From Acidobacteriota bacterium (GTDB lineage: Bacteria; Acidobacteriota; Thermoanaerobaculia; Multivoradales; JBCCEF01), in the NCBI GenBank assembly GCA_039030395.1, contig JBCCEF010000017.1, forward strand, positions 44,805 through 108,804: a stretch of DNA of 64,000 nucleotides, given 5' to 3'. Every line of letters begins with the position of its first letter. Position 1 is the first letter of the stretch. The notes below the pieces were generated by a model. The model was not told the DNA's origin and did not search any database. It saw nothing but the letters and a program-made list of their open reading frames with translations. Both the position numbers and the translations under genes were made by a program. This document shows, one piece after another, positions 52,366 through 61,427 of this stretch.

Positions 52366-53259
52366 ATGAAAACCAAAGGGAAAACCGCCGCGGTCGATCG
52401 ACCGGCCGTCTCGGCGATCATCACCACCTTCAACGAAGAAGCCAACATCGCCGGCTGTATCGAGTCCCTGTTGTGGTGCGACGAAATCTTCGTCGTCGAC
52501 TCGTTTTCCACCGATCGGACGCCGGAGATCGTCAAGAGCTTCGAAGGGGTGACCTTCCACCAGCGCACCTACTACGGCTCGGCCTCGCAGAAGAACTGGG
52601 CGATGGACCAGGTGGCGCACGATTGGATCCTGATCTTCGATGCCGATGAACGCTGCATTCCGGCGCTACAGGCGGAATTGGAAGGCATTTTGGCCAAGGG
52701 GCCGAAGTTCAACGCCTACACCATCACCCGGCGGGTGTACTTCCTCGATCGGGTGATCCGCTTCTCCGGCTGGCAGCACGACCGCGTCGTCCGGTTAGTG
52801 CGCAAGGGAACCGCCCGCTATCCCAACCGGCGGGTGCACGCGGACATGACCACCGACGGGCCGGCGCCGATCCTCAAGAACCCCATGCAGCACTACATGG
52901 TGGACAAGCTCGACGAGTACATCCTGCGGATCGTCAAGTACAGCGTGTGGGGCGCCGCCCAGGGTTGGCGCGACGGGCGCAAAAGCGGCTTCCTCCAGGT
53001 GTGGGGACGCTCCGCCTGGCGTTTCTTCCGCACCTATATCCTGCAGGGTGGATTTCTAGACGGCATGCACGGCTTGGTGTTCTGCATGCTGCAGGCCTAC
53101 GGCACCTATATGAAGTGGGCACTGCTGTGGGGCTGGCGGGTCAACGCCGCCCGCGGCAAGGAACCCAACCTGCCCCCCTTCGACGACGACGACGCCGTGT
53201 GGAGCGGCGAGGACGTTGACGAACCGGCGGTGACCGAGCGCGAATCGGCTGTCTCCTGA
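52366..53259 (+). CDS. Family 2 glycosyltransferase (WaaE/KdtX-like)
   Basis: The 297-residue product starts with AVSAIITTFNEEANIAGCIE, FVVDSFSTDRTPEIVKSF, then the DxD-type motif in ILIFDADERC. RTYYGSASQKNWAMDQVAHD is characteristic of the WaaE (LPS core beta-glucosyltransferase) subgroup. The C-terminal half has one or two hydrophobic helices and an acidic tail. It probably modifies lipopolysaccharide or another cell-surface glycan; the donor and acceptor are unknown. Confidence 0.82.
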   Translation: MKTKGKTAAVDRPAVSAIITTFNEEANIAGCIESLLWCDEIFVVDSFSTDRTPEIVKSFEGVTFHQRTYYGSASQKNWAMDQVAHDWILIFDADERCIPALQAELEGILAKGPKFNAYTITRRVYFLDRVIRFSGWQHDRVVRLVRKGTARYPNRRVHADMTTDGPAPILKNPMQHYMVDKLDEYILRIVKYSVWGAAQGWRDGRKSGFLQVWGRSAWRFFRTYILQGGFLDGMHGLVFCMLQAYGTYMKWALLWGWRVNAARGKEPNLPPFDDDDAVWSGEDVDEPAVTERESAVS

Positions 53260-53352
53260 GGCCTCTACAGCGAGTCGGTCAGGCGGTGACCTCGATGCCT
53301 TCGCCCTCTTTCATTGGCCGGCTTCGACGCGGTGGCCCGGAGCGTTTTCGCT

Positions 53353-53532
53353 TCACTCCTGAGGCATGACGATCCAAAGCACGATGTAAACGAGGATGCC
53401 CGGGAAGGCCACCGAGCAGACGGAAATCAGCACGAAGAGGATGCGGACCAGGGTGGGGTCCCATCCCCAGGACTCGGCGATGCCGCCGCAGACGCCGGCG
53501 AGTATTCGATTTCGAGATCGTTTCAAAGCCAT
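53353..53532 (-). CDS. Short PspC-domain membrane protein
   Basis: A 59-residue product reads MALKRSRNRILAGVCGGIAE and SWGWDPTLVRILFVLISVCS, then a second hydrophobic run ending IVLWIVMPQE. This is a complete PspC domain: the basic Arg/Lys start, the GVCGGIAE motif, a first helix, then LVYIVLWIVMP. PspC domains are inner-membrane helices linked to the phage-shock/envelope-stress response. GGAGG precedes the ATG at 53532. Confidence 0.82.
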   Translation of the reverse strand: MALKRSRNRILAGVCGGIAESWGWDPTLVRILFVLISVCSVAFPGILVYIVLWIVMPQE

Positions 53533-53595
53533 CGGGCACCTCCGGTTTATAGAGTCGTCAAGGCGGCGGAGGTCCCGTTCCGCCGCTGACCCACC

Positions 53596-54285
53596 CTACG
53601 GGGTGCCGGTGTCGGATGTTCCAGCCGACGAAGAACTGCCTTTCAGCTTCACCTCCACCATGACTTCGTTACGGCGCCGCGCCGGCAGAGTGAAGGGACC
53701 GTTGTAGGCGGCTGCTTCTGGTACTCCGATCGCGGTGAGACCATCGCGTGCGAGGGCTCGTTCCAGGGCGGCAAGGTTCTCGTCGAAGTTTCGTTCCGTC
53801 GTTCGTCCGGAGTACCGTCGCACGGCCATCACCCGTTCGGGGATCTCGACGATCTCGACCCGGGGATCGTTCGGTTTGGGCAGGGATTTCTCGGTGTACG
53901 CGCGCTCCATCACGAACCGATAGGTGTACGCATCGCCGGTGCCGTCACTCGGCTTCTTGGAGACCGGTACGGTCATGTTCATTTCGACGCCGGTCTCCTC
54001 CGGCGGCGCCGTCGCCTTGGAGGTCACCGGCACGGTCATCTCCATTTTCTCGGACGCGGTGTTGTCGCCGAAGATGTAGCGAGCCAGGATGCGGAAGGCC
54101 CTGCCGCCGGTCGAGTCGAAGTCTCCCTCGACGGTCGTTGCGGCCACCAGATGAGGGGCGTATTCGCGGATCTCGTATCCTTCGCGCTGCTCGATCACTC
54201 GGTACTCCGGCTCTTCATAGTCCGCCTTGGCCGCGCTCCCCATCGCCAGCGTCGAGACGATTGCAATAGTCAGGATTGATCGCAT
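53596..54285 (-). CDS. SOUL heme-binding family exported protein
   Basis: The ~229-residue product has a signal peptide (ILTIAIVSTLAMGSAAKAD). SOUL-family motifs follow: YEIREYAPHLVAATTVEGDF, RAFRILARYIFGDN, KMEMTVPVTS and YNGPFTLPARRRNEVMVEVK. SOUL proteins are heme-binding or heme-related; the ligand and role in bacteria are largely unknown. Start ATG 54285 chosen because the signal peptide begins there. Confidence 0.82.
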   Translation of the reverse strand: MRSILTIAIVSTLAMGSAAKADYEEPEYRVIEQREGYEIREYAPHLVAATTVEGDFDSTGGRAFRILARYIFGDNTASEKMEMTVPVTSKATAPPEETGVEMNMTVPVSKKPSDGTGDAYTYRFVMERAYTEKSLPKPNDPRVEIVEIPERVMAVRRYSGRTTERNFDENLAALERALARDGLTAIGVPEAAAYNGPFTLPARRRNEVMVEVKLKGSSSSAGTSDTGTP

Positions 54286-54420
54286 TTTCTTGGACTCCCG
54301 CGGAACTCTTCGAATGGAATGAGCCGACTCGGCTCTCACCCCATCGCTTCGCCGGTTCGCACCGATCAGATGCAGGGGCCGCTGACGGAACGGCGGGGGA
54401 TCGGCCGCGGCGATCCGGTG

Positions 54421-56487
54421 CTACAGAAGCTCTTCGTCGATGAAGCACCAGGCCCAGTCCTCACCGGACTCGAGGGAGCGGATGATCGGGTGCTCACGGC
54501 TCTCGGCGTGGCGCCGGGCGTGCTGGTTCTTGGAGGAGTCGCAGCAGCCGACGAAGCCGCAGGACATGCACAGGCGCAGATGTACCCAGCGGTCTCCCGC
54601 GGCGACGCACTCGGGGCAGATGTCGCGCGCTTCGGGGGTGACCGCTCGGGCCAGCTCGACGTGGCCGCAGATGGTGGAGCGGCGCTGCTCGGTGGAGAGT
54701 TCGACCTTCGGTGCCGGGGGCGGTCCTGCGCCACCCGTTGAGGTGGTGGTCAGTGGCGTGGTGCCAAGGCGGGAGTGGATCTCGGCGAGCAGCGCCCGGT
54801 GGCTCGGTCCGTCCTCGGAAATGGTGAAGGCGGCGCCGACTTCTTCGATCGCCCGGGCGTCTTCTTCGAGCACCATCTTCACCAGCACCGGGACGTCCGG
54901 TGCGTTCGCCCGGACGATGGAGGCTGCCCGCTCGGCCATCTCCAGGGTGTCGTCGGCGATCACCACCAGCTTAGCCCTTTGCATACCCCCCTCTTGCAGC
55001 ACCGAGAGCTTGCTGTAGTCCGCTCGGATCACCGCGATGCCGGCTTCTTCCGCCTCGCTGGCACCGGTGGGACTCAGGGTCAGCACCAGACTGGGAACGT
55101 CCGCCTCGTGCAGTCGGTGGGCGAGCCACCGGCCGGAGCGGCCGTAGCCGAGAATGAGGACGTGGTCGGCGCTCGGATGGTCGTGACCGCCGCCGGCGAG
55201 GTCGGCCGCCTCGTCCATCGCCGCGCCGGCCTGGGTCTCGGCACGGTGCTCCAGCCGCCTCTGGAGGGCCGCTCCGGCCTGGGCGAGGAACGGGGTGAGG
55301 GCCATCAGCACCACCGTCGAGGCGATGAAGGTTTGCCCGCCGGCGGTTTCCATGCCCGCCGGGTAGAGCCCTGCTTCGCGTCCGGCGCGCTCGAGCACGA
55401 AGGAGAACTCGCCGACCTGGGCGAGCAGGAAGGCGGCGGCCAGGGCCGTGCCGCCGGAGTAGCCGAGGAGGCGGGCCGTGCCGGCGACGATGCCGCCTTT
55501 CAACAGCAGCACGGCGGCCACCACGGCGACCACCAGCAGGAGGTTCTGCATCAGAAATCCAACATCGAGCAGCAGGCCGACGGAAACGAAGAAGACGGCG
55601 CTGAATAGGATCTGGAGCGGCAGGATCTCGCCCAAGGCCTGATTGCCGAAGCGGCTCTCGGACACCAGCAGGCCGGCGAGGAAGGCGCCCAGGGAAAGGC
55701 TGACGCCGGCCAGGCCGGTGACCAAGGCGGTGCCCAGACAGATGGCGATCACCCCCAGCAGGAAGACCTCTTGGGAGCAGGTACGGGCGAGGGCTTCGAG
55801 CACCTTCGGCACCAACCTCCGGGCCACCAGGAGCACCACGCCGATGATCGCCACGGCGATGGCCAGGGAGGTGATCTGCTCCAGGGCGCTCTCTTCGCTG
55901 GTGCCGCCCAAGAGCGGCACGGCGATCACCATCGCGACCACCGCCAGATCCTGGAAGATCAACATGCCGAGGCCGATTTGACCGGTCTCGGTACGTGCCT
56001 CGCCGCGGCTCTCCAGCAGCTTCAGGACGATGGCGGTGGAGGATAGGGAGACCAGCAGGCCGGTGAAGAGGCTGGCTCGCCAGCCGACCTCCAGCAGCAT
56101 CAGGATGCCCGTCACCAGGGCGGTGGTCACTGCCACCTGGAGGCCACCGCCGAAAAAGATCAGGCGGCGGATCCGCATCAGGCTTTCGATCGAGAACTCG
56201 ATGCCGATGGTGAACAGCAGCAGGATCACCCCCAGTTCGGCCATTGCCTCCACCAGTTCCGGATTGCGCACCAGGCCGGTGGCGTTGAGCAACACGCCGG
56301 TGAACAGAAATCCGAGGATCGGCACCAGACCCAGGCGGAAGCAGAAGTAGGCGATCACGGCGCTGGCGGCGAGCAGGCACACCACCTCGGTGAAGAACCC
56401 CGGCATCTCGCCGGCGCCGTAGGCCGGCAGGGCGACGGCGGTGGCGAGGAGGAGGCTCGAGAGGAGGAGCGGGAATCGCTGATGCAA
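54421..56487 (-). CDS. KefB-type cation:proton antiporter with TrkA-N domain and C-terminal UBP zinc finger
   Basis: The 688-residue product starts with a 12-helix CPA2 antiporter (FLFTGVLLNATGLVRNPELV, GVILLLFTIGIEFSIESL, LVSLSSTAIVLKLLESRGEA, MLIFQDLAVVAMVIA). A Rossmann-type regulatory domain of TrkA-N/KefB style follows (HVLILGYGRSGRWLAHRLHE). The tail from about residue 620 is a UBP-type zinc finger: ICPECVAAGDRWVHLRLCMS, CGFVGCCDSSKNQHARRHAE and HPIIRSLESGEDWAWCFIDE. It should exchange K+ or Na+ for protons, controlled by a nucleotide and by the finger. Two cytoplasmic signalling genes precede it. Confidence 0.85.
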   Translation of the reverse strand: MHQRFPLLLSSLLLATAVALPAYGAGEMPGFFTEVVCLLAASAVIAYFCFRLGLVPILGFLFTGVLLNATGLVRNPELVEAMAELGVILLLFTIGIEFSIESLMRIRRLIFFGGGLQVAVTTALVTGILMLLEVGWRASLFTGLLVSLSSTAIVLKLLESRGEARTETGQIGLGMLIFQDLAVVAMVIAVPLLGGTSEESALEQITSLAIAVAIIGVVLLVARRLVPKVLEALARTCSQEVFLLGVIAICLGTALVTGLAGVSLSLGAFLAGLLVSESRFGNQALGEILPLQILFSAVFFVSVGLLLDVGFLMQNLLLVVAVVAAVLLLKGGIVAGTARLLGYSGGTALAAAFLLAQVGEFSFVLERAGREAGLYPAGMETAGGQTFIASTVVLMALTPFLAQAGAALQRRLEHRAETQAGAAMDEAADLAGGGHDHPSADHVLILGYGRSGRWLAHRLHEADVPSLVLTLSPTGASEAEEAGIAVIRADYSKLSVLQEGGMQRAKLVVIADDTLEMAERAASIVRANAPDVPVLVKMVLEEDARAIEEVGAAFTISEDGPSHRALLAEIHSRLGTTPLTTTSTGGAGPPPAPKVELSTEQRRSTICGHVELARAVTPEARDICPECVAAGDRWVHLRLCMSCGFVGCCDSSKNQHARRHAESREHPIIRSLESGEDWAWCFIDEELL

Positions 56488-56512
56488 GGCTAGCCTGCCT
56501 TTCTCCGAAGAG

Positions 56513-57913
56513 TCAGCCCACCGGGATCCGCACCCGGAAACGGGTGCGGCCGGGCTTGGATTCCACCTGGATGCTGCCCTGGTGATGGCGAGTGACGATG
56601 CGGTGGGTGATGTCCAGGCCGAGGCCCGATCCCTCGCCTACCGGCCGGGTGGTGAAGAAGGGTTCGAAGATGCGGTCCTGGATCTCTTTCGGAATGCCGC
56701 TGCCGTCGTCGATTACGTCGACGCAGGCGACGTTCGCTCGCGCATCCCAGGTCGTCGCCAGGGTGATGATGCCGCCGCGCTCGACGGCCGCCACGGCGTT
56801 GTCGATCAGGTTGGTCCAGACCTGATTCAGCTCGCCGCCGAAGGCGGACACCCGCGGCAGGTCGCCGTAGCGCTTCTCGACCCGAATGTCCTTCTTGCGC
56901 AGCTTGTGCTTGAGCACCCGGAGGGTGGTGTCCATCCCCTCGTGCAGGTCGAGTTCGTCTTTGGAAACGTCCTGGTCCATGTAGGAGTACGACTTCATGG
57001 CGGTGATCAACTCGGCGATTCGCTCGGTGCCCTCGATCAGCTCGCGCACGAGCAGGCGCATGGAGACGTCCCGCGGCACCCACTCCAGGAAATTTCGCAC
57101 CTGGTCCGGCCGGATGCGCTGCGCGAACTCTTCCAGGAAGTCCTTGGTGAAACCGCCGGCGACCAAGGTCGGTGCGTGGGTCCAGGACTGGGCGACGCCC
57201 TGCCCGTCGAGCCAGTCCGCCAGCTCGTCTTCCAGGTCGCTCTGCTCCAGCACCCCGGCCGCCGGGCTCTCCAAGGTCATGCGCTCGTAGACCGGTTCGA
57301 AGGGGTCCTCGTCGCCCGGCGGAGGATCCTTGAAGATGAATTGCTGCACGATGCGCGAGGAGTGTTCATCGAAGGCCTGGAGGGTTTCTTCCAGTTCGCG
57401 TGCGGTGCGCCGGGCGGCGGACGCTGGGTTGTTGAGCTCATGAGCCAGGCCCGCCGCCATGGTGCCCAGGGAGGCGAGCTTTTCGCGGTGAACGTCCGAG
57501 CGGGTGACATCGCGGGTACGGTCGAGCATGCGGTGGACGAATCGTTCCTCCGCCTGCGGAGCCTGGCGATGGAGATCGCCGAATCGGTCGGTGGGAAGCA
57601 CCGCCAGGCGACCGGCCGTCTGCGCCACCAGTTCCACGGTGTACTCGTGCATGCGGGAGAAGGGCAGGCGGCCGCCGATTTCGCCGGCCTCCACCACCCA
57701 GTTGGACACCTCCTGGGAGCCCTGGCGGCGGTTGAAAGCGACCGCCCCCTCCAGCAGGAAGAACATCTCCCGCGCTGGCTCACCGGCGGCGAACAGCACC
57801 TCACCGGCCTCAAAGGCCCGCTCCTGGCAGGTGTCGGCGAACCAGCGCAGTTCCTCCTCTGGCAGATCCCGCAGCGGCTCGATCGCCGTCAGGTCCTCGC
57901 TCGCGACGGTCAT
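56513..57913 (-). CDS. Sensor histidine kinase with N-terminal cyclic-nucleotide-binding domain
   Basis: The ~466-residue soluble product starts with a CRP-like cNMP-binding domain (EEELRWFADTCQERAFEAGE, LFAAGEPAREMFFLLEGAVA). A helical linker leads to the kinase core: the H-box SLGTMAAGLAHELNNPASAA with His, a second helical part, the N-box NQVWTNLIDNAVAAVE and G boxes VIDDGSGIPKEIQDRIFEPF, FTTRPVGEGSGLGLDITHRI. The true start is ATG 57913, which overlaps the preceding stop (ATGA). No membrane span: a cytoplasmic kinase. It sits between the RR-TrxR-like gene and the antiporter. Confidence 0.85.
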   Translation of the reverse strand: MTVASEDLTAIEPLRDLPEEELRWFADTCQERAFEAGEVLFAAGEPAREMFFLLEGAVAFNRRQGSQEVSNWVVEAGEIGGRLPFSRMHEYTVELVAQTAGRLAVLPTDRFGDLHRQAPQAEERFVHRMLDRTRDVTRSDVHREKLASLGTMAAGLAHELNNPASAARRTARELEETLQAFDEHSSRIVQQFIFKDPPPGDEDPFEPVYERMTLESPAAGVLEQSDLEDELADWLDGQGVAQSWTHAPTLVAGGFTKDFLEEFAQRIRPDQVRNFLEWVPRDVSMRLLVRELIEGTERIAELITAMKSYSYMDQDVSKDELDLHEGMDTTLRVLKHKLRKKDIRVEKRYGDLPRVSAFGGELNQVWTNLIDNAVAAVERGGIITLATTWDARANVACVDVIDDGSGIPKEIQDRIFEPFFTTRPVGEGSGLGLDITHRIVTRHHQGSIQVESKPGRTRFRVRIPVG

Positions 57914-59553
57914 GCCCCGACCTCCGACAGGTAGCGGTGGATGAGCTGGACCGCCACGCCTCCTTCGCCGACGCCGGAGGCCACCCGTTTGACCGAGCCG
58001 GCCCGTACGTCGCCGACGGCGAAGACTCCCGGGACACTGGTTTCGAGCAGCATCGGGGGGCGCTCCAGCGGCCAGCTTTCGAGGGCGTCGCCGTTGAGGC
58101 CGGGGCCGGTGATCAGAAAGCCGCGTCCGTCCCGGACGACGCCTTCGCCGAGCCAGTCGGTGCGCGGCACGGCGCCGATGAAAATAAACAGCGAGTGGGC
58201 CTCCACCCGTCTCTCCTCGCCGGCGGTAGACAGGGTCAGGGCCTTCAGATTGCCCTCGCCGTGAACCTCCGTGACGACGGTTTCGAGGGCCACCTCGATG
58301 TTGGCCGTCAAAGCGATCTGGTCGACCAAGTACTGCGACATCTTCGCCTCCAGGTTCGAACCGCGCACCAGCATCACCACCCGTTCGGCGTAGCGCGAGA
58401 AGCCCATCGCCGCCTGACCGGCGGAATTGGCACCGCCGATGATGTAGATCGTCGAGCCGGAATAGTCGATCGCCTCGGCCAGGCCGGCCCCGTAGTAGAC
58501 GCCGGCCCCGGTGAGGCGCTCGGCGCCGGGAACGTTGAGCTGTCGCCACTGCACCCCCATCGCCAGCAGGGTGGCGTGGCAGGAGAGTTCCGCGCCGTCG
58601 GTCAGCTCCAACAGGCGGTAGTCGTCCTGGACCCGCAGGGCGGTCACCTCCTGGGGGCTGAGGATCTCCACTCCGAAACGCCGCGCTTGGGTTACCGCAC
58701 GGCGGGTGAGGTCGGCGCCGGAGAGGCCGGCGGGAAAGCCCAGGTAGTTCTCAATGCGGCTCGAAAGGGCCGCCTGACCGCCCGGTGCTTTGCGCTCCAC
58801 CATCACCGTCTTGAGCCCCTCCGAGGCGCCGTAGACGGCCGCCGCCAGGCCCGCCGGGCCGCCGCCGACGATCACCAGATCGTAGTGCGAGGCGGAGGCC
58901 TGGCGGCGCAGGCCGAGGCGCTCCGCCAGGTCCGAGACGGTCGGGCTCGGCAGCCGGGTGCCGTCCTCCAGGATCACCAGCGGCAGGGAACCGCTGCGCT
59001 CTTGGTCGCTGAGGACTTCCGGTTCCTGCTCGACGTTGATCCAGCGATAGGGCACCTGGTGGCGGGCCAGAAACTCGCGCAGGAGGTGAGCCTCCGGTGA
59101 CCAGCGGTGGCCGACGACGCGCACGCCGGAAAACGGCGGTTGGTAGCCGCCTTGCCATTCGTCGAGAAGGTCGTCGAGCACCGGATAGAGCTGCTCCTCC
59201 GGCGGGTCCCAAGGCTTCAGCAGATAGTGGTCGATGGCGACCTCGTTGATGGCGCGGATCGCCGCCTCGGTGTCTGCGTAGGCGGTGAGCAGGGCGCGGC
59301 GGGCGTCGGGGAAAAGCGGCAAGGCCTGGCTGAGGAAGTCCACGCCGCTCATCGCCGGCATGCGCTGGTCGACCAGGAACAGGGCGACGGTCAACTCCCG
59401 CTCCTGGATGTCTTCCAGGGCGGCCAGTCCGTTGGCCCCGGAATCCGCCCGCAGGATGCGGTAGTTCTCGCCGTAGCGCCGGCGCAGGTCTCGGCTCACC
59501 GCCCCCAGCACCTGGGGGTCGTCATCCACCGCCATGATGACCGGTTTCTCCAC
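57910..59553 (-). CDS. Response regulator fused to a thioredoxin reductase-like FAD/NAD(P)-binding domain lacking the redox cysteines
   Basis: The ~547-residue product starts with a receiver domain (VIMAVDDDPQVLGAVSRDLR, phospho-Asp in LFLVDQRMPAMSG). A glutaredoxin-like segment follows (GVRVVGHRWSPEAHLLREFL), then a TrxR domain: FAD motif DLVIVGGGPAGLAAAVYGAS and NADPH motif YIIGGANSAGQAAMGFSRYA. The TrxR redox motif CATC is replaced by GAGVYYGAG. The family is annotated as fused response regulator/thioredoxin reductase, but disulfide reduction by the usual CxxC is not possible. The GTG at 59553 has AGGAGGTGGA upstream. Confidence 0.85.
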   Translation of the reverse strand: MEKPVIMAVDDDPQVLGAVSRDLRRRYGENYRILRADSGANGLAALEDIQERELTVALFLVDQRMPAMSGVDFLSQALPLFPDARRALLTAYADTEAAIRAINEVAIDHYLLKPWDPPEEQLYPVLDDLLDEWQGGYQPPFSGVRVVGHRWSPEAHLLREFLARHQVPYRWINVEQEPEVLSDQERSGSLPLVILEDGTRLPSPTVSDLAERLGLRRQASASHYDLVIVGGGPAGLAAAVYGASEGLKTVMVERKAPGGQAALSSRIENYLGFPAGLSGADLTRRAVTQARRFGVEILSPQEVTALRVQDDYRLLELTDGAELSCHATLLAMGVQWRQLNVPGAERLTGAGVYYGAGLAEAIDYSGSTIYIIGGANSAGQAAMGFSRYAERVVMLVRGSNLEAKMSQYLVDQIALTANIEVALETVVTEVHGEGNLKALTLSTAGEERRVEAHSLFIFIGAVPRTDWLGEGVVRDGRGFLITGPGLNGDALESWPLERPPMLLETSVPGVFAVGDVRAGSVKRVASGVGEGGVAVQLIHRYLSEVGA

Positions 59554-59643
59554 TCCACCTCCTCGCGATTGGAATCGGGTTTGCAGTCTAGGCTGCATCG
59601 GCCCAGAGAATATATTGCAAGGAAAGAACGAACCCGATCCAGC

Positions 59644-59829
59644 TCTAGCAGGTTGCTGAAAAGGCCTTCGGCCTATTCTTTCAGCTGCCCTGCTAGATTT
59701 CTCTCGAGGGGGTTGGGCACCCCCTCACCCGAAAACACCTGTGTTTTCGGGCTCACCCCGTCCACGGCTCCTCCGGCGCCGCCGAGCCCTGTGGGTTCGG
59801 TCGCAGGTAGACTTTCAGCAACCTGCTAG
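59644..59829 (-). repeat. Structured intergenic repeat, copy C, with 17-bp terminal inverted repeats
   Basis: Copy C, the longest (186 bp), lies in reverse orientation. Both ends are CTAGCAGGTTGCTGAAA (59644-59660 and, inverted, 59813-59829). A hairpin (59644-59696) has outer arms CTAGCAGG...CCTGCTAG and an inner GGCC-GAA-GGCC on the minus strand. The module that follows on the minus strand holds the shared linker GGACGGGGTGAGCCC, a CCGAAAACAC...GTGTTTTCGG hairpin and a GAGGGGG...CCCCCTC hairpin. The stop codon of the MFS gene (59826-59828) is inside the right terminal repeat. It lies between that gene and the RR-TrxR gene. Confidence 0.85.
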
Positions 59830-61427
59830 CGAGGCTGGACTTCGGCTTCCTCGTCCTCGCCCAGATCCAGATTGCCGCGCCGGGCGGCGAACACCGCCGC
59901 CGTGAACAGGCCGCAGACGGCGCCGAAGGCGAACAGCCCGACCAGGCGGAGGATCGCCCGAATGCCCTCGGGCTGGAGAATGGCAAGGAGCGGGGTGCTG
60001 AAGTCGAAGCCCGCCGTTTCGAATTCGCTCAGGGCGGCGAGAAACGCCAGGGTCAACACCCCGAACACCAGTCCGCCCAGAGCCCCGAGGATGCCTCGCG
60101 CCAGCAGGGCGCCGCGGCTCAGAGGTTCCTTCGAACGATCCGTCTCTACCCGGAACACCGGTTCGCGAGTACCCAGGGGGACAAAGCGCGCCAGCAGGAT
60201 CATGCCGGGTATGCCCGCCGGCAGGGTGAGCCAGAAGAAAGTCTTCCAGCCGACGGCGTGCACGGCGAAGCCGGCGATGGGGCCGGAGATGATGCGCGGC
60301 AGGCCGAACAGGCTAGAGAAGAGGGCATACTGGGTGGCCGAAAAGCGCTTCTGTGTCATGCGCAGGAGAAGCGTGGCGAAGGCGCCGGTACCGAGGCCCT
60401 GGGTGAGCACCTCGAAAGTGATGGCGGCATACATCAACGGCCGATTGACATCGCCCTCGGCGGCCACCAGCACGTAACCGATGTTCGAGAAAATCTGCAG
60501 CGCGCCAAAGATCCACAGCGAGTGGCCGAGACCGATGACGGTGGTGAGGGCACCGCCCAGGAAGGTTCCGGCGAGGACCGCCACCAGGCCCACGGTGCCC
60601 AGGGCGATGCCGCGGTCAAAGTTGGTGTAGCCCATGTCCACCAGGAAGGGACGCTTGAGCGCGTCGGCCAGGTTGTCGGCCAGCTTGTAGCACAGGACGA
60701 AGGCGAGGATTTCGAGCGCCCGGTGGCGCGACAGGAAACCCACGAAGGGCAGCCACACGGCGTCCCGCAGACTCTTCGGCGGCCGCGCCGGTACCTCCGG
60801 CGGCGGTGCCTTCCAGGTGATCAGCATCATCGGCACATAGAGCAACGCCAGGCCGATGACCACCCAGGCCCATCCCAGCATTCCGGCGAAGGTGATGGCG
60901 AAGCTGCCGGCCACCTGCATGGCGGCGCGGTAGAGGGCGACGCGGGCGCCCACCGCCACGCCCTGTTCTTCCTTGCGCAGGACATCGACCGCGTAGGCGT
61001 CGATGGCGATGTCCTGGCTGGCCGAAGCGAAGGCGATGGCCAGCGCCAGCGCTCCTACCACCCAGGCGGCGTCCGGGTGGTCTGCTACCCCCGCCAGGCC
61101 GAGGGTGAAGGCGAACAGCGCGACCTGGGCGACCAGTGCCCAACCGCGCCGACGGCCGAGGTTGAAGCGTTCGAGGGCCGGCGGCGCGAAGCGGTCCATC
61201 CACGGTGACCACAGAAACTTGAAGGTCCAGGGCGCTTGGGCGAGGGTGATGATGCCGACGGTGCGGATGTCCACGCCGGAGTCCCGCAGCCAGTCTGGGA
61301 TGGCGATCCACACCAGCCCCAGGGGCAGGCCCGAAGAGAAGGACAGCAGCGCCACCGAGGCGGTACGCCAGGAGGCGAAGGCACGCCACAGGCTCTCGAA
61401 AGTACCGAGACGCCGGGTTTCGGTCAT
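59826..61427 (-). CDS. AmpG-family muropeptide MFS transporter
   Basis: The ~533-residue product has 12-14 hydrophobic segments and the AmpG-type start FSSGLPLGLVWIAIPDWLRD, GIITLAQAPWTFKFLWSPWM, FASASQDIAIDAYAVDVLRK. AmpG imports anhydromuropeptides from the periplasm for recycling. The start ATG 61427 overlaps the dynamin-like stop (ATGA), so the two are translated together. The frame is open upstream antisense to that gene without similarity. The C-terminal 60 residues are an extra pair of helices. Confidence 0.85.
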   Translation of the reverse strand: MTETRRLGTFESLWRAFASWRTASVALLSFSSGLPLGLVWIAIPDWLRDSGVDIRTVGIITLAQAPWTFKFLWSPWMDRFAPPALERFNLGRRRGWALVAQVALFAFTLGLAGVADHPDAAWVVGALALAIAFASASQDIAIDAYAVDVLRKEEQGVAVGARVALYRAAMQVAGSFAITFAGMLGWAWVVIGLALLYVPMMLITWKAPPPEVPARPPKSLRDAVWLPFVGFLSRHRALEILAFVLCYKLADNLADALKRPFLVDMGYTNFDRGIALGTVGLVAVLAGTFLGGALTTVIGLGHSLWIFGALQIFSNIGYVLVAAEGDVNRPLMYAAITFEVLTQGLGTGAFATLLLRMTQKRFSATQYALFSSLFGLPRIISGPIAGFAVHAVGWKTFFWLTLPAGIPGMILLARFVPLGTREPVFRVETDRSKEPLSRGALLARGILGALGGLVFGVLTLAFLAALSEFETAGFDFSTPLLAILQPEGIRAILRLVGLFAFGAVCGLFTAAVFAARRGNLDLGEDEEAEVQPR

